Shown: piece by piece, positions 15,598 through 23,491 of the stretch
Layout of the letters: every line of letters starts with the position of its first letter
Position numbering within the stretch: position 1 is the stretch's first letter
The notes under the pieces: model-generated
The model's database searches: none
What the model was told of the DNA's origin: nothing
Seen by the model: the letters and a program-made list of their open reading frames with translations, nothing else
Program-made: the position numbers and the translations under genes
From: an uncultured Oscillospiraceae bacterium
Lineage (GTDB): Bacteria; Bacillota; Clostridia; Oscillospirales; Acutalibacteraceae
Reading direction: 5' to 3'
NCBI GenBank assembly: GCA_905193225.1
Contig: CAJJNV010000012.1
Span: forward strand, 1 to 52,528
DNA length: 52,528 nt

Positions 15598-16809
15598 TCA
15601 GCGGCTGACGTAATCGAGGGGATCTTCCACGCTGCCGTTGAGTCTTACCTCAAAGTGAAGGTGAGGACCGGTGGAGCGGCCGGAGTTGCCGACGTATCCT
15701 ATAACCTGTCCAGCCGAAACCGATTGGCCGTTATATGCAGCAACGCTCGACATATGGCCGTAGATGGTGATGAATCCGTCGCCGTGGTTGATCATAACAT
15801 AATTTCCGTATCCGCCGCTGTTCCAGCCGGCGTCGATAACCGTTCCGGCACGGGCGGCAACAATGGGTTTTCCGTATATGCTTCCGCCGGCAATGTCAAG
15901 GCCGTTGTGGGTTCTTCCCCAGCGGGGGCCTACATAAGAGGATATGTAGTAAAATCCGGGACAGGGCCATACCCATCCGCCTGCATTGGGCTTTGCGCCG
16001 CCGCTGTATGACGGGCTTTGGGAGGCAGAACTGTTATTATTTTTTGCTGCCGCGGCGGCTTCGGCCTGAATCTTGGCCTCAAATTCGTCGATGGCGGCGG
16101 CATATTCGTCCAGCTGATCCTCAAGGCCTGATTTCTGGCCTTCAAGTTCGGAAATAACCGCGTTCATTTCCTTCATTCGGTCGCCAAGTTCGGCGCGTTT
16201 TGCGTCGACCTCGGATTTAATGGACTGTATTTCCTGCTTTTCTTCGTTTGCCTGGGCCTCCAGTTCTTCGACCGCCTTTATGTCGGCCTTAAGCTGTTCC
16301 ATAATTGCGTTGTCGTGGTCGGTAACGCTGGAAAGCAGCTGATCGCGATAGAGAAAATCTCCGAAATCGTTGGCCGAAAGAAGCACGTTGAGCATGGAAT
16401 TGTCTCCCGATACATACATGGCGCGAAGGCGGGTCATAAAGGTCTGTTTGGTGTTTTCAAGATCGTTTTGCTTTTGCTCCTTCTGAGCCTCGATCTCGGA
16501 AAGACGGTTTTCGACTTCGGTCAGCTGACCGTTGTAAACGTCGATCTGAGCCTGGACCGTGTCGATTTCGTCCTGAAGGGCGTCTTTAAGCTTTTCCTGG
16601 TCGCCGATGTCGCTTTTAAGGCTGTTTATCTGTTCCTTGACCTTGGCCTGCTTGCTTTCAAGCTCGTTTATCTTTTCGCGGTAGCTTGCGGCGCCGGCCG
16701 AAAGAAGATTGGCCGAAAAGCAGGTCAGCACAAGCGATAGGGTCACAACAAAAGAAACGACAGTCTTTACGAGTTTAGATTTGTTTGAATTTAATTTAGA
16801 AGATTGCAT
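15598..16809 (-). CDS. coiled-coil M23 peptidoglycan hydrolase (EnvC/PcsB-like)
   Basis: A 403-residue secreted protein. A signal peptide (about 1-41, ending AGAAS) is followed by a long coiled coil (about 45-250, heptads of E/K/L/Q), a short Ser/Asn linker and a C-terminal M23 (LytM) domain. Zinc and catalytic residues are intact: His301 and Asp305 in THNGLDIAG, His352 in YGHMS, and His383/His385 in GPHLHFEV. The coiled coil is the part through which FtsEX is known to activate EnvC in E. coli and PcsB in pneumococcus; the gene follows ftsE-ftsX, overlapping ftsX by 14 nt. It therefore most likely cuts cross-links during division under FtsEX control. Confidence 0.9.
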   Translation of the reverse strand: MQSSKLNSNKSKLVKTVVSFVVTLSLVLTCFSANLLSAGAASYREKINELESKQAKVKEQINSLKSDIGDQEKLKDALQDEIDTVQAQIDVYNGQLTEVENRLSEIEAQKEQKQNDLENTKQTFMTRLRAMYVSGDNSMLNVLLSANDFGDFLYRDQLLSSVTDHDNAIMEQLKADIKAVEELEAQANEEKQEIQSIKSEVDAKRAELGDRMKEMNAVISELEGQKSGLEDQLDEYAAAIDEFEAKIQAEAAAAAKNNNSSASQSPSYSGGAKPNAGGWVWPCPGFYYISSYVGPRWGRTHNGLDIAGGSIYGKPIVAARAGTVIDAGWNSGGYGNYVMINHGDGFITIYGHMSSVAAYNGQSVSAGQVIGYVGNSGRSTGPHLHFEVRLNGSVEDPLDYVSR

Positions 16810-17716
16810 TGAACTCGCTCCCTTCGTGTCTTAAATATTTTCCGATGGAAATGGCGCTTCCGATGGAACCTACAAGAGCGCCCATCAATATGAATACTCC
16901 AAGCAGCGGGAAGGCAAATTTGGTGAAGGGCACAAAGGCGCCCAGTCCCGAGAAGGAACTCATAAGGGTCTGTTCGGCAAGCTTATAGATGAAATAGAGG
17001 AATCCTGTCGAAACGACGCCGGCGATTATGCCAAGCAACATACCCTCTATAACGAAAGGTGTGCGGATAAACCGATTGGTGGCACCCACCGCCTTCATAA
17101 TGTTGATTTCAAGCTTGCGGGTGAACATTGTTATCTTGATCGTGTTTGAAACGATGGCCAGCGAAATGATGAGCAGCAGCAGAATAACTCCCGTACCGAT
17201 TATGCTGATGACCGAGCGTATGGCCACGAGTTTGTCCACATAATCTCCGCGCTGACGAATGATGTCTATTCCGTTTACCGCCCGTATGGATTCGACCGTC
17301 TGATTGTATTGCTCAAGGTTGGATATCGTTATCTGAACACCGTCGGGAAGGGGATTGTCGTCCTGAAGAATGGCAAAGATCTCTTTGTATTCCTCGCCCA
17401 TAGAGTCTTCCTGGCTTGAAAGACCCTCCTCCTTGGAAACGAATTTAACTTCGCTTATGTTGTCGAGATTTTTTATAGATTCGGTGGCCGCCAAAGCGTC
17501 CTCTCTCGAAACGTCATCCCTGAAAAAAGCCATTACAACGGCGTTTTTCTGTATTTCCGAAACATAGTTATCTATATTTGCCGAAATGGAAAAAACAATT
17601 CCGATCATAAGCATACAGGCCATAAGCACGCCCGAGGATGCTACCGACATAAGCCGGTGGGACCACACATTTTTAAAGCCTTCGGAAAGAAGGTAACGGA
17701 AGGTTCTCAGTTTCAT
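16796..17716 (-). CDS. ftsX: cell-division ABC transporter permease FtsX
   Basis: A 306-residue protein with the FtsX plan: one N-terminal membrane helix (about 22-46), a large extracellular domain (about 47-170) containing EVKFVSKEEG and the NPLPDGVQI region, then three helices (about 175-200, 222-250, 265-290). The motif EINIMKAVGATNRFIRTPFVIEG is the typical coupling region. It does not transport; it relays ATP-driven movement of FtsE to a cell-wall hydrolase outside. ftsE ends on the base where ftsX begins, and the hydrolase gene follows. Confidence 0.95.
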   Translation of the reverse strand: MKLRTFRYLLSEGFKNVWSHRLMSVASSGVLMACMLMIGIVFSISANIDNYVSEIQKNAVVMAFFRDDVSREDALAATESIKNLDNISEVKFVSKEEGLSSQEDSMGEEYKEIFAILQDDNPLPDGVQITISNLEQYNQTVESIRAVNGIDIIRQRGDYVDKLVAIRSVISIIGTGVILLLLIISLAIVSNTIKITMFTRKLEINIMKAVGATNRFIRTPFVIEGMLLGIIAGVVSTGFLYFIYKLAEQTLMSSFSGLGAFVPFTKFAFPLLGVFILMGALVGSIGSAISIGKYLRHEGSEFNAIF

Positions 17717-18948
17717 TATCTGTCGCCCTCCTCGTTATTTTTGTTTGCGTTTTCGGCAAATGCGTTGATGGCATCGGCAAAGGAAAGCATCGGAACATCG
17801 TCGTCGGAAGCGCTGTCCTTTTCGCCGCCTGCATTACCTGCGGCCGTGTCATCGGATGCAATTTCCGTTACTGAAGCACCTGCTGCACCGGCATCGCTCC
17901 CGTAAGCATTGCCGCCTGCCGGGCTGTCATCTTTTTTGGGAAGAGCCTGTCTTAAAATCTCATCTATGCTGTCATCTGTGCTGCCCATCGCTCCGTATTC
18001 CAAAGAAGAAGCGTCTGAACGGGGCTTTGCAAAGGACATTATATCCTGCTCGTTTGAAGGGGTGGCCTCATTTGCGTTTCGGCTGTTTTCAGAAGCACCT
18101 GCACTTTCTTTTGCTGCAGTACCGCCGGCCGAATCAAGGGTATCCTCTCCCGCGTCCTCCATAATGATTCCCGAGGGAATATGTATCGACGAAGCGGCCT
18201 CCTGAGTGAACATGGATGCCTTTTCGGCAATGTCCTCGGGATTTACGATGACCGGCTCGATCTCGTTATCTGCCACCACCGATCCGTTTTCAATCATAAT
18301 TACTCTGTGGCCGAAGTCGCGGACGAGATGATGCTCGTGGGTGACCATAATAATGGTGGTGCCGCGCTTATTTATCTCGTTGAGCAGAGAAACGATCTCG
18401 TAGGACATATTGGGGTCGACGTTTCCGGTGGGTTCGTCGGCCAGAATCATTGCAGGATTGTTTACAAGGGCTCTGGCAAGGGCCACACGCTGCTGCTCAC
18501 CGCCCGAAAGCTCGGTGGGATAGCATCTGGCCTTTTCGGTCAGTCCAACGATGTTTAAAGTGTAGGAAACCCTGCGTCTTATCTCTCTTTTGGAAGCGCC
18601 CACAATGTGCATTGCAAAAGCAACATTCTCAAATACCGTTTTTTCCTTTATAAGGCGGAAATCCTGAAAAACAATTCCCATGGTTCGGCGGAGCTTTGGA
18701 ACGTCCTTGGCTTTGAGACGGGACATTTTGTATTTCCCGACAACGATCTCGCCTGCGTTGGGCTTTTCCTCGTGCATAATCATTTTTATAAAGGTACTTT
18801 TACCTGCGCCCGAGGCGCCCACTACGAAAACAAACTCGCCCTTGTTTATTTTAAGGTTGACATCATTTAAGGCCTTGGTACCGTTGTCGTAGGCCTTGTA
18901 AACACCGCGAAATTCTATAAGAGGAGCAGAGGAAGAATTGCTTGGCAT
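17716..18948 (-). CDS. ftsE: cell-division ATPase FtsE with a long C-terminal tail
   Basis: Residues 10-228 are a normal FtsE ATPase: Walker A VGASGAGKST (Lys50), signature LSGGEQQR (148-154), Walker B MILADEPTGN, and the H-loop VTHEHH. The usual protein ends near residue 228; this one continues to residue 410. The tail of about 175 residues is low-complexity and acidic (Ser, Ala, Gly, Asp, Glu rich), with two short ordered-looking motifs, IMSFAKPRSD and the C-terminal PMLSFADAINAFAENANK. It is in frame with no break, and ftsX starts exactly at its end. The start is set at ATG 18948 (MPSNSSSAPLIEF) from the family N-terminus; the ribosome binding site AAAGGA is moderate. Confidence 0.93.
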   Translation of the reverse strand: MPSNSSSAPLIEFRGVYKAYDNGTKALNDVNLKINKGEFVFVVGASGAGKSTFIKMIMHEEKPNAGEIVVGKYKMSRLKAKDVPKLRRTMGIVFQDFRLIKEKTVFENVAFAMHIVGASKREIRRRVSYTLNIVGLTEKARCYPTELSGGEQQRVALARALVNNPAMILADEPTGNVDPNMSYEIVSLLNEINKRGTTIIMVTHEHHLVRDFGHRVIMIENGSVVADNEIEPVIVNPEDIAEKASMFTQEAASSIHIPSGIIMEDAGEDTLDSAGGTAAKESAGASENSRNANEATPSNEQDIMSFAKPRSDASSLEYGAMGSTDDSIDEILRQALPKKDDSPAGGNAYGSDAGAAGASVTEIASDDTAAGNAGGEKDSASDDDVPMLSFADAINAFAENANKNNEEGDR

Positions 18949-19030
18949 AAAAATCACTATCCTTTCGGATTTTAAGAAAATTGTGCGAAAAACAGCACAA
19001 GTTAAGTCGGTTAAGCAACAGATGCTTGTG

Positions 19031-19046
19031 GTTACAACTTTGTAAC
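19031..19046. promoter_or_regulatory. operator-like palindrome at the ftsEX start site
   Basis: GTTACAACTTTGTAAC is a palindrome of two perfect 7-bp arms with a 2-bp centre. It covers the predicted transcription start (about 19043) of ftsE, a typical position for a repressor operator. Confidence 0.55.
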
Positions 19047-19049
19047 AAT

Positions 19050-19078
19050 AGAATATCACAAAAGCCCCTGATTGTCAA
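19050..19078 (-). promoter_or_regulatory. promoter of ftsE-ftsX-hydrolase
   Basis: Perfect TTGACA (19073-19078), 17-nt spacer, TATTCT (19050-19055) on the minus strand. The -35 hexamer lies in the loop of the terminator at 19060-19089. Confidence 0.78.
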
Positions 19079-19089
19079 CAGGGGCTTTT
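19060..19089. terminator. terminator of the CdaR-type regulator gene
   Basis: AAAAGCCCCTG (19060-19070) pairs perfectly with CAGGGGCTTTT (19079-19089) around an 8-nt loop. On the minus strand a TTTT ends the stem, serving the upstream regulator gene. Confidence 0.8.
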
Positions 19090-19159
19090 TGGATGATGGC
19101 GTTAAATTTGCCGGAAAATTTATTTCCGAAGTATTTAAACACAAGCCGTAATCGATAAA

Positions 19160-20245
19160 TCAATATTTTACCGGATTTGCGCTGAGATATTTGTTGACCA
19201 TAAGGGCAATCTTAAAGACGATGGCGTGGTCAAACTCTCTCAGGTCGAGGCCGGTGAGCTTTTTGATCTTCTCAAGACGATATACCAAGGTGTTGCGGTG
19301 TACAAACAGCTTTCTCGAGGTTTCGGAAACGTTGAGGTTGTTGTCGAAGAAACGCTGAATGGTGAAAAGAGTCTCCTGATCGAGGCTTTCGATGGAATCC
19401 TTTTTAAATACCTCCCGCAGGAAGGATTCGCAAAGGGTGGTGGGCAGCTGATAGATGAGCCTTGCGATACCGAGGCTTTCGCAGCTGACGATGGCCTTTT
19501 CGTTGTCGAATACCTTGCCGACCTCAAGAGCAACGTTGGCTTCCTTAAAGGAACGTGCAAGATCCTTTACACCGGTGACCTTGGTGCCGATTCCGACCAC
19601 TGCGTGGGTATAAAATTCGCTTGAAAGGGTGTCGACTATCGAGCGGGCAAGATTTTCAAGATCCTTGGTTTCGATTTCCTCGGGCACTTCCTTAACAAGG
19701 GCAATGTCGGTCTCGTTAATGTTGATGACGAAATCCTTGTGCTTATCGGGGAAGAGCTTCTGAACAACCTCGTAAACCGATACGTCGTTGCGGCTTACGA
19801 TCCTGATGAGCATAACCACTCTGGAGATTTCCGAGACAAAGTGGAGCTCGCGGGACTTAAGGTAGATGTCGCCGGGGAGTATGTTGTCCAGTATGACGTT
19901 TTTGATAAAGTTGGCACGGTCGTGCTTCTCATCGTAATATTGCTTTACCGAGGAAAGAGAAATGGAAAGCAGCGATGCATATTTAGAAGCCTGAGCATCG
20001 TTTCCTTCGACGCATACGGCGTATTCGTTGCGTCCCATAGTGCCAAAGCCAAAATAGGTATAATCGCCTATGACGACCGGAATCTCCGAGGCAACAAGCT
20101 CCGCAAAATCAATATCCACCGCTTCTCCGACCTTTGAAAGGTCACTGGAGGCCACTACGGCGGAAGTTTCATCTATGATGCCGATGGTGCGCTCGATGGA
20201 CTGGCTCATTTGATGAACGATTCCCTGAAAAAGTCTGTTTGACAT
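19160..20245 (-). CDS. CdaR/PucR-type transcriptional regulator
   Basis: A 361-residue regulator. The N-terminal part (about 1-115) resembles the sugar-diacid recognition domain of CdaR-type proteins (IGIIDETSAVVASSD near residue 21); the middle is a GGDEF-like degenerate domain; the C-terminus (about 295-350) is the PucR-type helix-turn-helix with NLNVSETSRKLFVHRNTLVY, diagnostic of the family. CdaR activates sugar-diacid genes in E. coli; which genes this one controls is unknown. It is transcribed alone toward ftsE, with its own promoter and terminator. Confidence 0.88.
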   Translation of the reverse strand: MSNRLFQGIVHQMSQSIERTIGIIDETSAVVASSDLSKVGEAVDIDFAELVASEIPVVIGDYTYFGFGTMGRNEYAVCVEGNDAQASKYASLLSISLSSVKQYYDEKHDRANFIKNVILDNILPGDIYLKSRELHFVSEISRVVMLIRIVSRNDVSVYEVVQKLFPDKHKDFVININETDIALVKEVPEEIETKDLENLARSIVDTLSSEFYTHAVVGIGTKVTGVKDLARSFKEANVALEVGKVFDNEKAIVSCESLGIARLIYQLPTTLCESFLREVFKKDSIESLDQETLFTIQRFFDNNLNVSETSRKLFVHRNTLVYRLEKIKKLTGLDLREFDHAIVFKIALMVNKYLSANPVKY

Positions 20246-20314
20246 TATGTTATTCTCCTTATCTTTGCCATTAAAATGACGATTTTCTGATTCCTATAAC
20301 CTTAGACATTATAC

Positions 20315-20343
20315 ATAATACACAATCCGAAAAAATTTTTCAA
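20315..20343 (-). promoter_or_regulatory. promoter of the CdaR-type regulator gene
   Basis: TTGAAA (20338-20343), 17-nt spacer, TATTAT (20315-20320) on the minus strand, about 70 nt before the ATG. The sequence between this promoter and the mscS promoter is very AT-rich and holds no gene. Confidence 0.65.
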
Positions 20344-20468
20344 GTCTTTTAAACAAAAAATTGTGATTTTTTTTGTTTAAAAAGGAGATAAAGGGCGGTT
20401 TTTTTGTGTGACGGGCCTTTTTCTGTCGATGTGATGAGAATTTTACTGCTGCTTTTTTAATAAACATA

Positions 20469-20497
20469 TTGATAAAATCGTGATGCGATGATATAAT
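20469..20497 (+). promoter_or_regulatory. promoter of the mscS gene
   Basis: TTGATA (20469-20474), 17-nt spacer, TATAAT (20492-20497). The predicted start (about 20504) falls on or next to an in-frame GTG, leaving almost no leader. Confidence 0.75.
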
Positions 20498-20512
20498 GTG
20501 GAGGTGCATTTT

Positions 20513-21355
20513 TTGAAGGGATTTTTAAACGAAGACCTTTTCGGAAAGGGGAGAACGGTTTTGCAAAAACTGACCGAGTTTTTCACGTCGGGGAGATTCT
20601 GGGGAAGCATAGCTGTTGTGGCCATAGCCCTTTTGGCGGCATTGCTTTTAAAGAAGCTGAGAGGACGGGTGGTCGGCAGTACCCGCATCGACGGGAAAAA
20701 GGAAACCAACGCCCGATTCGTTTTTTCGGCGGCGAAGTATGTTGTTTTCCTCATAGCGTTTATAACCGTTCTCGAAATAAACGGCGTCAATGTCTCGGGT
20801 CTTGTTACGGGACTGGGAGTTATGAGCATCGTGGTGGGATTTGCTCTGCAGGATGTCCTTAAGGATTTTGTTATGGGCAACAACATTATGCTCGATCATT
20901 TTTTTGCCGTCGGCGATATCGTTAAGTACGGCGATGTTGTGGGAAAGGTCATTTCCTTTAACATAAGGGTCACACGCATAAAGGATATATGCACCGGCAA
21001 TGTGCTGACCGTCAGCAACCGCAACATTTCAGAAATGACCGTGCTTTCCGATAACCTATATGTCGACATTCCCGCGCCATACACCGAGACGGCCGAACGT
21101 ATGAGAAAGGTTATGGCGGAAATATGCAGCGAGACCGAAAAGCTTGAGGACATTGAAAACTGCGAGTTTCTCGGCACAAACGAATTCGGGAGCAGCAGTA
21201 TTTCCTACCTGGTAAAGGTGGTGTGTCCGGCCGAAAAACGCCGTCTTGCAAGGAGGGCGCTTTTAGGCATAACCCAGGATGTTTACGCCAAAGAAAATAT
21301 ACAGATACCCTTCGATCAGCTTGATGTGCACATTGATCCCGCCGTGGAAAAGTGA
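20513..21355 (+). CDS. small-conductance mechanosensitive channel (MscS family)
   Basis: About 280 residues with three membrane helices (around 25-45, 70-92, 95-115) and the MscS pore/beta domain: GLGVMSIVVGFALQDVLKDF followed by GDIVKYGDVVGKV and RNISEMTVLSDN. It opens on membrane tension to release solutes after osmotic downshock. The start is uncertain: TTG 20513 lies 8 nt after GGAGG, whereas GTG 20504 coincides with the predicted transcription start. Length and domains are normal for a minimal MscS protein. Confidence 0.92.
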   Translation: MKGFLNEDLFGKGRTVLQKLTEFFTSGRFWGSIAVVAIALLAALLLKKLRGRVVGSTRIDGKKETNARFVFSAAKYVVFLIAFITVLEINGVNVSGLVTGLGVMSIVVGFALQDVLKDFVMGNNIMLDHFFAVGDIVKYGDVVGKVISFNIRVTRIKDICTGNVLTVSNRNISEMTVLSDNLYVDIPAPYTETAERMRKVMAEICSETEKLEDIENCEFLGTNEFGSSSISYLVKVVCPAEKRRLARRALLGITQDVYAKENIQIPFDQLDVHIDPAVEK

Positions 21356-21462
21356 AAGCTTGCCGAAAAGGCAAAGACCTTCTGAAAGGTGCGGAGCAAT
21401 AAAAAACGAAAAACTGTTATTCACTTGATTTACAGAATACCAAAGCAAAAGGATTTGATAAT

Positions 21463-22728
21463 ATGGCAACAGTAAGAGCCTTTAAAGGATTGAGATTCAC
21501 CGAGAAGGCGGGAAACATAAGCGAGCTTGTATGTCCGCCCTACGACATCATAAGCGAGGATGAAAGAAAGCAGTATATAGAGAAAAATCCCTGCAACATA
21601 ATAAGGCTTGAACTGCCTAAAGACGGAACCGACCCATACGCTGAGGCGGCACGGGTGCTCGATGAGCTGAAACGCCAGGGGAAGCTTGCTTTTGACGAAC
21701 GGCCGGCCTTTTACATATACGAAATAGAGTTTAAAGCCTCGGGCAAAAAAATGACCGTGTCGGGGCTGGTGGCAAGGGTAGGCCTTGAGGAATTTTCAAA
21801 GGGCGTCGTACTTCCCCACGAACAGACACTTTCCAAAGCCAAGCAGGATCGCTTTGAACTTATGAAGGCTGCAAACTGCAATTTCAGCCAGGTATATTCT
21901 CTTTATCTCGACGGCGGAAAGGTCAGCGGTCTTTGCAAAAAGCAAAAGGAACGCACTCCCGACGCACAGGCAACCGACAGGGACGGCCTTATACACAGGC
22001 TTTGGGCGGTTACCGACCGTGATTTCATAAATGAGGTTGAAAAAAGCTTTGAGGACAAAAAGCTTTACATTGCCGACGGCCACCATCGTTATGAAACCGC
22101 CCTCAATTACCGGGACTATTTAAAGCAGGTCGGAAAACATAACGAAAACGCCGATTACATTATGATGTTCCTTGCCGATATGGAGCAGGAAGGCCTTCTG
22201 GTGCTTCCGACCCACAGAATTGTGAAAAACCTTGAGAGCTTCGACAGAGAAAATCTGCTTCGTCACTGCGAGAACAGCTTTGACATAACGAGAAATCTTT
22301 CAAAAGAGGATGCCGAGCACCGGCTTAAAGAGGCATACAGCAGGAAAAAAGCGGCGTTTTTGCTTTACACAAAAAGCGGTTACGATCTGCTCGTTTCTAA
22401 GCTTTCGGCCGTTCCCGAAAATCTTCTTGCGGGAAGCGAGTCGCTCAGAAGCCTTGATGTCAGCATTCTTCATTCCCTTGTGCTCGAAAAGATTATGGGT
22501 ATAGATAAAGAAAATATGGCAAAGCAGATAAACCTTACCTATACCCGCTCGGAACAGGAGGCCGCAAAGGCGGTGGACAGCGGCGCGGCTCAGTGTGCTT
22601 TTATACTCAATCCCACGAGAGTGGAGGAGATAAAGAACGTTGCTTTGGACGGAGAAAAGATGCCTCAGAAGTCCACATATTTTTATCCGAAACTCATTAC
22701 GGGACTGGTTATGAACGGTCTTGAGTAA
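21463..22728 (+). CDS. DUF1015 family protein
   Basis: A 421-residue protein of the DUF1015 family, common in Clostridia and archaea. Features seen: the opening KGLRFTEKAGNISELVCPPYDII, the VVLPHEQTLSKAKQDRFELM segment, and the conserved YIADGHHRYETAL motif near residue 210. A distant relative, archaeal SerK, phosphorylates free serine with ADP; whether this protein does so is unknown. No serine biosynthesis gene is adjacent, although cysE lies 14 kb away. The ATG follows AAAGGA at 8 nt. Confidence 0.88.
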   Translation: MATVRAFKGLRFTEKAGNISELVCPPYDIISEDERKQYIEKNPCNIIRLELPKDGTDPYAEAARVLDELKRQGKLAFDERPAFYIYEIEFKASGKKMTVSGLVARVGLEEFSKGVVLPHEQTLSKAKQDRFELMKAANCNFSQVYSLYLDGGKVSGLCKKQKERTPDAQATDRDGLIHRLWAVTDRDFINEVEKSFEDKKLYIADGHHRYETALNYRDYLKQVGKHNENADYIMMFLADMEQEGLLVLPTHRIVKNLESFDRENLLRHCENSFDITRNLSKEDAEHRLKEAYSRKKAAFLLYTKSGYDLLVSKLSAVPENLLAGSESLRSLDVSILHSLVLEKIMGIDKENMAKQINLTYTRSEQEAAKAVDSGAAQCAFILNPTRVEEIKNVALDGEKMPQKSTYFYPKLITGLVMNGLE

Positions 22729-22746
22729 AAAAAATAAAAAAAAGAC

Positions 22747-22775
22747 TTGCATTTTTGATTAAAGTCTGTTATTAT
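22747..22775 (+). promoter_or_regulatory. promoter of rpmB
   Basis: TTGCAT (22747-22752), 17-nt spacer, TATTAT (22770-22775); the start is near 22782, about 50 nt before rpmB. Confidence 0.7.
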
Positions 22776-22833
22776 AGTTTGCACGATGTTGTGTTGCAAC
22801 GAAATTTTTTGAAAGTTTAAGGAGGTGCAGAGT

Positions 22834-23022
22834 ATGGCAAAATGCGATATTTGCGGCAAGGGTGTTACCTTCGGTATTAAGGTTTCTCACTCCCACAGAA
22901 GATCCAACCGTGCTTGGAAGCCCAATGTACAGCGTGTTAAGGCAATCGTGGACGGTACTCCGTGCCGGATCAACGCCTGCACCCGTTGCCTGCGTTCCGG
23001 TAAGGTAACCAGAGCTATATAA
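22834..23022 (+). CDS. rpmB: 50S ribosomal protein L28
   Basis: A 62-residue zinc-type L28: CxxC at residues 4-7 and again at 49-52, with VSHSHRRSNRAWKPNVQ between, the family signature. The start at 22834 follows AAGGAGGTGC at 7-8 nt; an upstream ATG at 22825 lies too close to the ribosome binding site. It is a single-gene unit with its own promoter and terminator. Confidence 0.97.
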   Translation: MAKCDICGKGVTFGIKVSHSHRRSNRAWKPNVQRVKAIVDGTPCRINACTRCLRSGKVTRAI

Positions 23023-23041
23023 CCTTTATGCACTGCATAAA

Positions 23042-23080
23042 AAACACAGCCTTTCTTTTTTGAGGCTGTGTTTTTTTATT
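23042..23080 (+). terminator. terminator of rpmB
   Basis: AAACACAGCCT (23042-23052) pairs with AGGCTGTGTTT (23063-23073), 10-nt loop, followed by TTTT and an AT-rich tail. Confidence 0.92.
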
Positions 23081-23157
23081 TGCGGTTTTTGGTGCCGCTT
23101 TTTGCAATAATTTTTTGAGACTGCCTTTTTTAAATTTTTCACAAATTTACCGCCAAA

Positions 23158-23229
23158 CCTCCTGCTTGACTTCCTGCTGAATTTCCTGATAAACTTCTTT
23201 CTTAACTTCCCGCCTGACTTCCTGCTTTT
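23158..23229. repeat. six imperfect 12-nt tandem repeats
   Basis: Six units of 12 nt, consensus CTTCCTGCTTGA, run head to tail in the 469-nt gap between rpmB and ymdB. In one minus-strand phase they would read as tetrapeptides of the type (K/Q)(K/Q)E(V/I), ending at a TAA at 23147-23149, in a frame open from about 23383. That frame has no ATG or GTG and only a late TTG, so no gene is called. The rest of the gap holds the rpmB terminator and the ymdB promoter. Confidence 0.8.
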
Positions 23230-23361
23230 TTCGCCGGATATCCCGCCCGATTTTCAAAGCGGGGTTTATTCTCTTTTTCCGGCGGTTTTCGGCAGCGCGG
23301 CGCCTTGAATTTTCGCCGTTTTTTCGGGCATGTATTTTTTTAAATTTTTGCGTGTTTTTAA

Positions 23362-23390
23362 TTGACCTTTTAATGTAAATGAGTTATAAT
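23362..23390 (+). promoter_or_regulatory. promoter of ymdB
   Basis: TTGACC (23362-23367), 17-nt spacer, TATAAT (23385-23390); the start is near 23397, leaving a leader of about 95 nt. Confidence 0.78.
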
Positions 23391-23491
23391 AATAACCTAT
23401 AATACTATAAGTGCGTCCGAAGGTGTTTTGCGGATGATTATGAGAAAAAATCCGCAGGTGTCTTTGCAAATTTTTTCGGGAGGTGACGGTG

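Noticed and set aside
23158..23229. CRISPR array
   Set aside because: Units are 12 nt, contiguous and imperfect, with no spacers and no cas genes.
23147..23385. Minus-strand coding gene made of KQEV-type repeats
   Set aside because: No usable start codon except a late TTG, no ribosome binding site; kept only as a finding.
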